DNA of 64,000 nt, taken from assembly GCA_045599005.1 (NCBI GenBank), contig JAZRVF010000010.1, forward strand, positions 62,001 to 126,000, read 5' to 3'. The notes under the pieces were generated by a model. The model saw nothing but the letters and a program-made list of their open reading frames with translations. It made no database searches and was not told where the DNA came from. This DNA is from Treponema_I sp045599005 (GTDB lineage Bacteria > Spirochaetota > Spirochaetia > Treponematales > Treponemataceae). Within the stretch, counting starts at the first letter, position 1; each line of letters opens with the position of its first letter. The position numbers and the translations under genes were made by a program. Below are positions 60,801-64,000 of the stretch, in pieces.

Positions 60801-61208
60801 AACAGCATCTTTGTTAAATGGTAAATAAGAATCAATTATCCCTAAGAATTTTAAGATTTCACCAACTGAATTATAAAGGGACTGCAAGGCAAGAAATGCC
60901 ATTGCTTTTGTAATATGCTCAGCATGACTTGCACTGTTACCAAGCTTACGAACAGCATGAACGGAGCTTAAAAGTGGTTCTTCTGCATAAGATTTAAACT
61001 TATAATCTTCAATAAGACCAAATAAATCTGATGTTTCTGGATAATAACCGTATTTAGTGATATAGAAAAACTTGACAACCCACTCCAAACCATTGCGGGC
61101 AGAACGAACAGAAGCATCAGGAAATTGACTAACAAAAACTTCAGTTTGATTACAAAAATTATAGAGTTCTGATAGTTCTGTATTGGTTTTCAGATAGTCA
61201 AAGTTCAT
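57837..61208 (-). CDS. hsdR: Type I restriction enzyme, R subunit
   Basis: 1123 residues. The N-terminal 130 residues form a DUF4145-like domain (SVRSARNGLEWVVKFFYI). The nuclease site follows, with Asp238 and Glu253-Ala-Lys255 (ADYVLYD, VIEAKRT). The translocase has Walker A ATGTGKTRFA (Lys370), IIIDECHRS, GLTATPKEQ and MIGRGTRVC. An EcoEI-type C-terminal domain closes it. HsdR cuts unmodified DNA after translocation. It is AT-rich compared with the genes to its left. GAGGAA precedes the ATG. No hsdM lies between it and the window edge, so the methylase is presumably beyond base 64000. Confidence 0.95.
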   Translation of the reverse strand: MNFDYLKTNTELSELYNFCNQTEVFVSQFPDASVRSARNGLEWVVKFFYITKYGYYPETSDLFGLIEDYKFKSYAEEPLLSSVHAVRKLGNSASHAEHITKAMAFLALQSLYNSVGEILKFLGIIDSYLPFNKDAVTDAVPKAADAEKTKKKVIVRVKKSSYTDSLKNKIATDSKMQSSIDFSEAETRKAIIDLDLLEAGWKLCDIKEAIKPEYACIETKLTNIPQSADFPNGVGYADYVLYDTDGKALAVIEAKRTCKDVDSGAKQAKIYAEALKDIYGVMPVIFYTNGYQIYMVDGVGGPARRVFGYYSLQELHSLIVRRKLGPIEDTRVNKEISDRYFIQNACTKVCETYSSFRRKALNVMATGTGKTRFAISLVDILMRNNWVKNVLFLADRTELVNQAKKAFVKYLPNATLCAINEVSGSSREYGANIILSTYPTMLNLIDTDDKKFGIGRFDLIIIDECHRSCYNKYQAIFNYFDSLVLGLTATPKEQEGQEDTYSLFGLEVGHPTFDYPFETAVQEGFLVDYAAIDKTTDRLKNGAKYTELTEAEKKEYDEVFFDEAELAALQKVKLGNEFYKNIINIPTVDLVIQTLMNEGLRTDSGEKLGKSIIFATDHDHAAVIVKRFKALYPEKGDDYCQLVDYSVSKASSIIEDFKVLAKDPVVAVSVDMLDTGIDVPEVLNLVFFKRVFSVIKFYQMIGRGTRVCKDFNVFSPSKEFFGKGKEDITNAECQPYPEKQGFYIFDFCDNFDFFDIHPKGKINGGGLNLSQKIFELKLDMVYELQKREHQESEEHVKYYQKWKDELVSMIQNLNRNLINVRYNLKEVDKYSDVKTWDYVTPLMLAEIKKVITPLISPDEEASSAKVFDVWMFNMELSHLVGDEDFSKPLQKVTTIIGQLLDMQTIPEIRAKSEILKTFIASEFWSDITVSKLESVRIQVRDLIKYLDAPKRSAVETNFKDEVVEKEGKHISPQFKNYKQRVIDFLAETTDCEAVNKIKNIEPLTDKDIRDLQHILCEELGTQTDYDAISEGAPLGVFVRRIVGMNPEAVTKLLSEYLAKYNFNSEQEDFLHHIVTFVLQNGDIEVKNLIKDDPFKSWDFTELFNGNVVPVTEFVSYLHRAIAA

Positions 61209-61305
61209 TTAGTTTCCTCACGATTTTTAATATTTTTTTCTATCCTGTTCGTTCTGATATTCTAAATCTGTCATATGGTTATTATATCTCCAGAAATCCT
61301 TTATA

Positions 61306-62238
61306 TTAAAAAATATCAGTAGCTACAATTTCATTCATTTTCTGAATTACCATGTCATAAGTAATATCTTTTTCTTCAATAAGCATTGAAGTTCTATTTT
61401 TAAAATCCATTTTATAGTATTCAGAAGTTGTATACTCGCTGACAATTTCTTTAATTGTTCTTGTCTCTGTTGGTAAAGTTGAATAACATTTTTCTAATGT
61501 AGCTCTATGATTTCTAATTTGTTTTGCTAAATTCTTAAAATCATCATCAAATTTAATAACCTTACTCATCATATAGATATCATATAAATGACGTGAATGT
61601 TTTTCTACTTTTCCTTCAATAAAGTAATCACATAATGCATAGACTTTATCTATAAAAGTAATTTCCATAGGTTGGACATACATGTCAAATGGTGTTAACG
61701 GTTCAATACTTAATTCCTCTAATTTTTCGTTTAAGGCTTTTTTTTCTATAAATTGCTGGATAAAACTACTAACCATCTTTGTATTAGGGGAATCACATGG
61801 AGAAAGAAAAGAACATTCTATAGTTACCTTTGGATCCATGTTAGATGAAGAATAGTCTGCGATAACAGGAGTCTCAAAATTGTATTTATGCACATTCCAA
61901 TGGCTTCTTATCTTTTCTTTTTCTGGAATTTTAAATCTATAATATTCTTCCGTTTTAAAAATAACTTGTTGTTTAATATTTCTTCTTTCTTTTTCTGTCT
62001 GGAAAAACTTAGTAAAAGTTAAATCAATATCCTCTGAAAATCTATGAATCACATTATAACATTTTGAAAGAGATGTTCCCCCTTTGAACACTGCTTCAGG
62101 ACACAATTCGTGAATTTTTTTTAACAATAAATATACATAATAATCTTTTTCTATAATGTCCTCTGTGTATGAAGCAAATTCTTCTGCTGTTTGAGTAAGT
62201 AATTCGCGAAAAATCTCTTCCTTTTCGTGCAGTAACAT
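61306..62238 (-). CDS. abiEii: AbiEii-type nucleotidyltransferase toxin
   Basis: 310 residues. The nucleotidyltransferase core is FKGGTSLSK (Gly53-Lys59) and FSEDIDLTF (Asp70, Asp72), matching AbiEii/type IV toxins. Such toxins are thought to modify tRNA or other RNA with nucleotides and stop growth on phage infection. Its ATG follows the antitoxin stop by one base. Strongly AT-rich, like the flanking restriction genes. Confidence 0.9.
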   Translation of the reverse strand: MLLHEKEEIFRELLTQTAEEFASYTEDIIEKDYYVYLLLKKIHELCPEAVFKGGTSLSKCYNVIHRFSEDIDLTFTKFFQTEKERRNIKQQVIFKTEEYYRFKIPEKEKIRSHWNVHKYNFETPVIADYSSSNMDPKVTIECSFLSPCDSPNTKMVSSFIQQFIEKKALNEKLEELSIEPLTPFDMYVQPMEITFIDKVYALCDYFIEGKVEKHSRHLYDIYMMSKVIKFDDDFKNLAKQIRNHRATLEKCYSTLPTETRTIKEIVSEYTTSEYYKMDFKNRTSMLIEEKDITYDMVIQKMNEIVATDIF

Positions 62239-62239
62239 T

Positions 62240-62857
62240 TTATAACCCTAATGAAACAATAGTTTTTAACGCTCTGGAATTGAACGAACCTGCATATCGG
62301 TATAAATCATCTTTTGTAATATTGTTGTTCTTTGCATAATTTCTTATTTTGTCATCTGCATCTGTAACTTCATGATCTATGTATTTAGTATAATTTTCCA
62401 AAAGAGATAAAAGTTGCAATACTTTATAATTTGAGTTATCTATAAACACTTTTGGTTTTCTGATTTGAAAATTCCGATTATTCAACTGCACAGTTCTTAC
62501 AATTGCAGAACTTTCATTTGTAATAATTTCTTTTACCATAGGAACTTGCAATGTTATTCCTATTTGATTTGCAAAAGTATATCCAGAATAATAACCTATT
62601 ATTCTTTCCCCCCGTTTTATATATTTAGAAACAGCCACGCTTTCTGTAGAAATAATAGACGGAAGCCCCAAAAGTGATTTTTTTGGAATATAAAATTTTC
62701 CATTGCCGTAGGATTCAATTTTCTTTTCTTTTTTTAGTCTAGAAATCTGATGCCTTAAAGAATCTATATTTTGAGAAAATTTTAATAAATCGTCATAAAA
62801 AAAAGCCTCACCTATTCTGAAGTTCGATACAATATAGGAATATAAGGTTTCTTTCAT
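62240..62857 (-). CDS. abiEi: AbiEi-type antitoxin / autorepressor (DUF6088-like)
   Basis: 205 residues. An N-terminal winged helix (DSLRHQISRLKKEKKIESYGNGKFYIP) should bind DNA; the C-terminal part (GERIIGYYSGYTFANQIGIT, VRTVQLNNRNFQIRKPK) is the AbiEi-like antitoxin body. AbiEi proteins oppose the toxin without direct binding and repress their own operon. AAGGAG precedes the ATG. A promoter with a palindrome (62876-62921) lies directly upstream, consistent with autoregulation. Confidence 0.85.
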   Translation of the reverse strand: MKETLYSYIVSNFRIGEAFFYDDLLKFSQNIDSLRHQISRLKKEKKIESYGNGKFYIPKKSLLGLPSIISTESVAVSKYIKRGERIIGYYSGYTFANQIGITLQVPMVKEIITNESSAIVRTVQLNNRNFQIRKPKVFIDNSNYKVLQLLSLLENYTKYIDHEVTDADDKIRNYAKNNNITKDDLYRYAGSFNSRALKTIVSLGL

Positions 62858-62875
62858 TGTTTTCTCCTTATATGT

Positions 62876-62921
62876 AGTATATTCATATTTTTTAATAATT
62901 TCAATAAAAATATATGAATAT
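62876..62921 (-). promoter_or_regulatory. abiE promoter with flanking inverted repeat
   Basis: Minus strand TTGAAA (62904-62899), 17 bp, TATACT (62881-62876). ATATTCATAT (62879-62888) and ATATGAATAT (62912-62921) are exact 10-bp reverse complements that overlap the -10 and flank the -35. This is where an AbiEi dimer would be expected to bind. Confidence 0.65.
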
Positions 62922-62922
62922 G

Positions 62923-64000
62923 CTAGTCTCCAAAGTAAAAATCCATTTTGCTTTCAAGCAATTCGTTCAAATCATTTAATTGAGTTTTGACGATCGATTT
63001 TGCTGAATCGATTTTTTGAACATACTCGGCGAATGAGTTTTGAAGTTTTTCATCTACTTTAGGGATCTCATAATTTTCAATGTCTTTTGTACTCATGTTT
63101 GGTTGTGATGAACCTTTACAACAAGATTGAACATAGTCCGTAAATGAATGTTGCATAAAACAATAATATACAAATCGAATATTTGTTCCAAATTTTGCTC
63201 GTATTTTTCCAACACGCTGATTTAGTAAACAAGGTAAATCTGTTGATTTTACTAAACAAGTTTTCACATTTCCCAAAGACTGAATTATAGGACGGGTCAA
63301 AGCCATGACAATATCATCTTTTTTCATTAAAAATGGTTCATATTTCTTCGCAAAGTCGATTGGTAAATAATTTGTTACTTCCCAAGAAACATCATTCAAT
63401 GCTACATTTCCTATTTGAAGAATTCTTATGCCAGAATTTTCTGAAATATCTCCACTTTTAAAAGAATAACCACCTGAAACATCACAGAGTTCTTTAACAC
63501 AAACTTTTTCGTCTACGTCTCCAAACATTTCCACGAACTTGGATTTTACCAGTTCATCCATTTCCGAGAGCTGCTGCTTTTTGTTGTCTATGGCACTTTG
63601 TATTGAGTCCAAATGTGCCGCAATTTTCTGCTGTTCTGGGAGAGAATCACAAACAGTTATTTCAAAATCTTTTAATGTCTCTTTCTTAATATTGGGCATT
63701 GCTGCACCTGTTCTCAACTCCATAATTCCAGTTTGAGAACCTTTTAATGAATAGAAAAGATATTTTGGATAAATACTGATATTTGTAAGTCTGTAGCAAT
63801 GACAACCGCACCAAAATTTTTCATTTACATAGTTTACATAACCGCAAGAAGCTCCGCCTTCTGAAATTAAAACGGTTTCACCTTCTGTATTATAATCATT
63901 GAAAAATCCCGATTCTTTGATACCACCATTTATATAACGATATTGATTTGAATCATTCAGCAATTTTGTATCTATTTGCTTTCCTTTTTCTAAGGTACAT
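62923..64000 (-). CDS. hsdS: Type I restriction enzyme specificity subunit, 5' end missing
   Basis: The frame is open to the window edge; at least 358 residues. The visible part has the end of the first target-recognition domain (YRYINGGIKESGFFNDYNTEGE), a first conserved coiled-coil spacer (PEQQKIAAHLDSIQSAIDNKK), a second recognition domain (VSGGYSFKSGDISENSGIRI to IENYEIPKV) and a second spacer (FAEYVQKIDSAKSIVKTQLN). HsdS selects the target sequence for both HsdM and HsdR. It stands upstream of abiEi on the same strand and is AT-rich. The first recognition domain is incomplete. Confidence 0.93.
   Translation of the reverse strand, partial: CTLEKGKQIDTKLLNDSNQYRYINGGIKESGFFNDYNTEGETVLISEGGASCGYVNYVNEKFWCGCHCYRLTNISIYPKYLFYSLKGSQTGIMELRTGAAMPNIKKETLKDFEITVCDSLPEQQKIAAHLDSIQSAIDNKKQQLSEMDELVKSKFVEMFGDVDEKVCVKELCDVSGGYSFKSGDISENSGIRILQIGNVALNDVSWEVTNYLPIDFAKKYEPFLMKKDDIVMALTRPIIQSLGNVKTCLVKSTDLPCLLNQRVGKIRAKFGTNIRFVYYCFMQHSFTDYVQSCCKGSSQPNMSTKDIENYEIPKVDEKLQNSFAEYVQKIDSAKSIVKTQLNDLNELLESKMDFYFGD

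Overview
The window looks like chromosomal DNA of a spirochaete, most likely a gut- or rumen-type Treponema. The reasons are an archaeal-type class I lysyl-tRNA synthetase, a uvrA-lptD pair and an lptC-lptA-lptB-arfB run (orders I recall from treponemes), AsnA-type asparagine synthetase, RNase Y and a DUF6273 lipoprotein. It differs from host-restricted pathogens in keeping amino-acid biosynthesis genes (threonine, phenylalanine, branched-chain, leucine). Assignment to genus is inference; no rRNA or tRNA gene was seen.

Layout. 1-4307: aspartokinase/homoserine dehydrogenase (cut by the left edge), a DAHP-synthase-like/prephenate dehydratase fusion whose DAHP-synthase half has lost key active-site residues, and ilvN. 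4438-6855: a GH94 chitobiose-type phosphorylase behind a 10-bp palindrome. 6858-10302 (minus): pncC, 2,4-diaminobutyrate decarboxylase and diaminobutyrate aminotransferase, a predicted route from aspartate semialdehyde to 1,3-diaminopropane, with a terminator inside the operon. 10525-16391: a small unknown protein, a secreted GH13 amylase, sfsA, a PadR / HAAS-DUF4097 / PspC operon, and azlCD. 16428-28746: uvrA-lptD, then phoH-pgpH-ybeY-corC-TPR. 28753-35122 (minus): dnaE-yggT-recG. 35320-42747: outer-membrane-like protein, lptC-lptA-lptB-arfB, a DRE-TIM aldolase-like enzyme, rny, and a U32-like protein with a cysteine cluster. 42750-47598: DUF6273 lipoprotein diverging from lysK-leuA. 47582-55178 (minus): prs / FGGY kinase / HAD hydrolase, asnA plus a coupled unknown, and a large radical SAM protein, which diverges from a MATE transporter. 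56710-57722 (minus): a membrane protein and a DJ-1 family protein. 57837-64000 (minus): a visibly AT-richer defence segment, hsdS (cut by the right edge), abiEi, abiEii and hsdR.

Three points stand out. First, the DAHP-synthase domain fused to prephenate dehydratase appears catalytically dead (Cys, His and Glu metal ligands and the PEP lysine are all replaced), suggesting a regulatory or repurposed module. Second, about ten genes have a sigma70-like -10 box ending only 6-9 nt before the start codon and no usable Shine-Dalgarno, so they should make leaderless mRNAs, whereas genes inside operons carry normal ribosome sites. Third, an AbiE toxin-antitoxin pair with its own promoter and palindromic operator sits inside a type I restriction operon.
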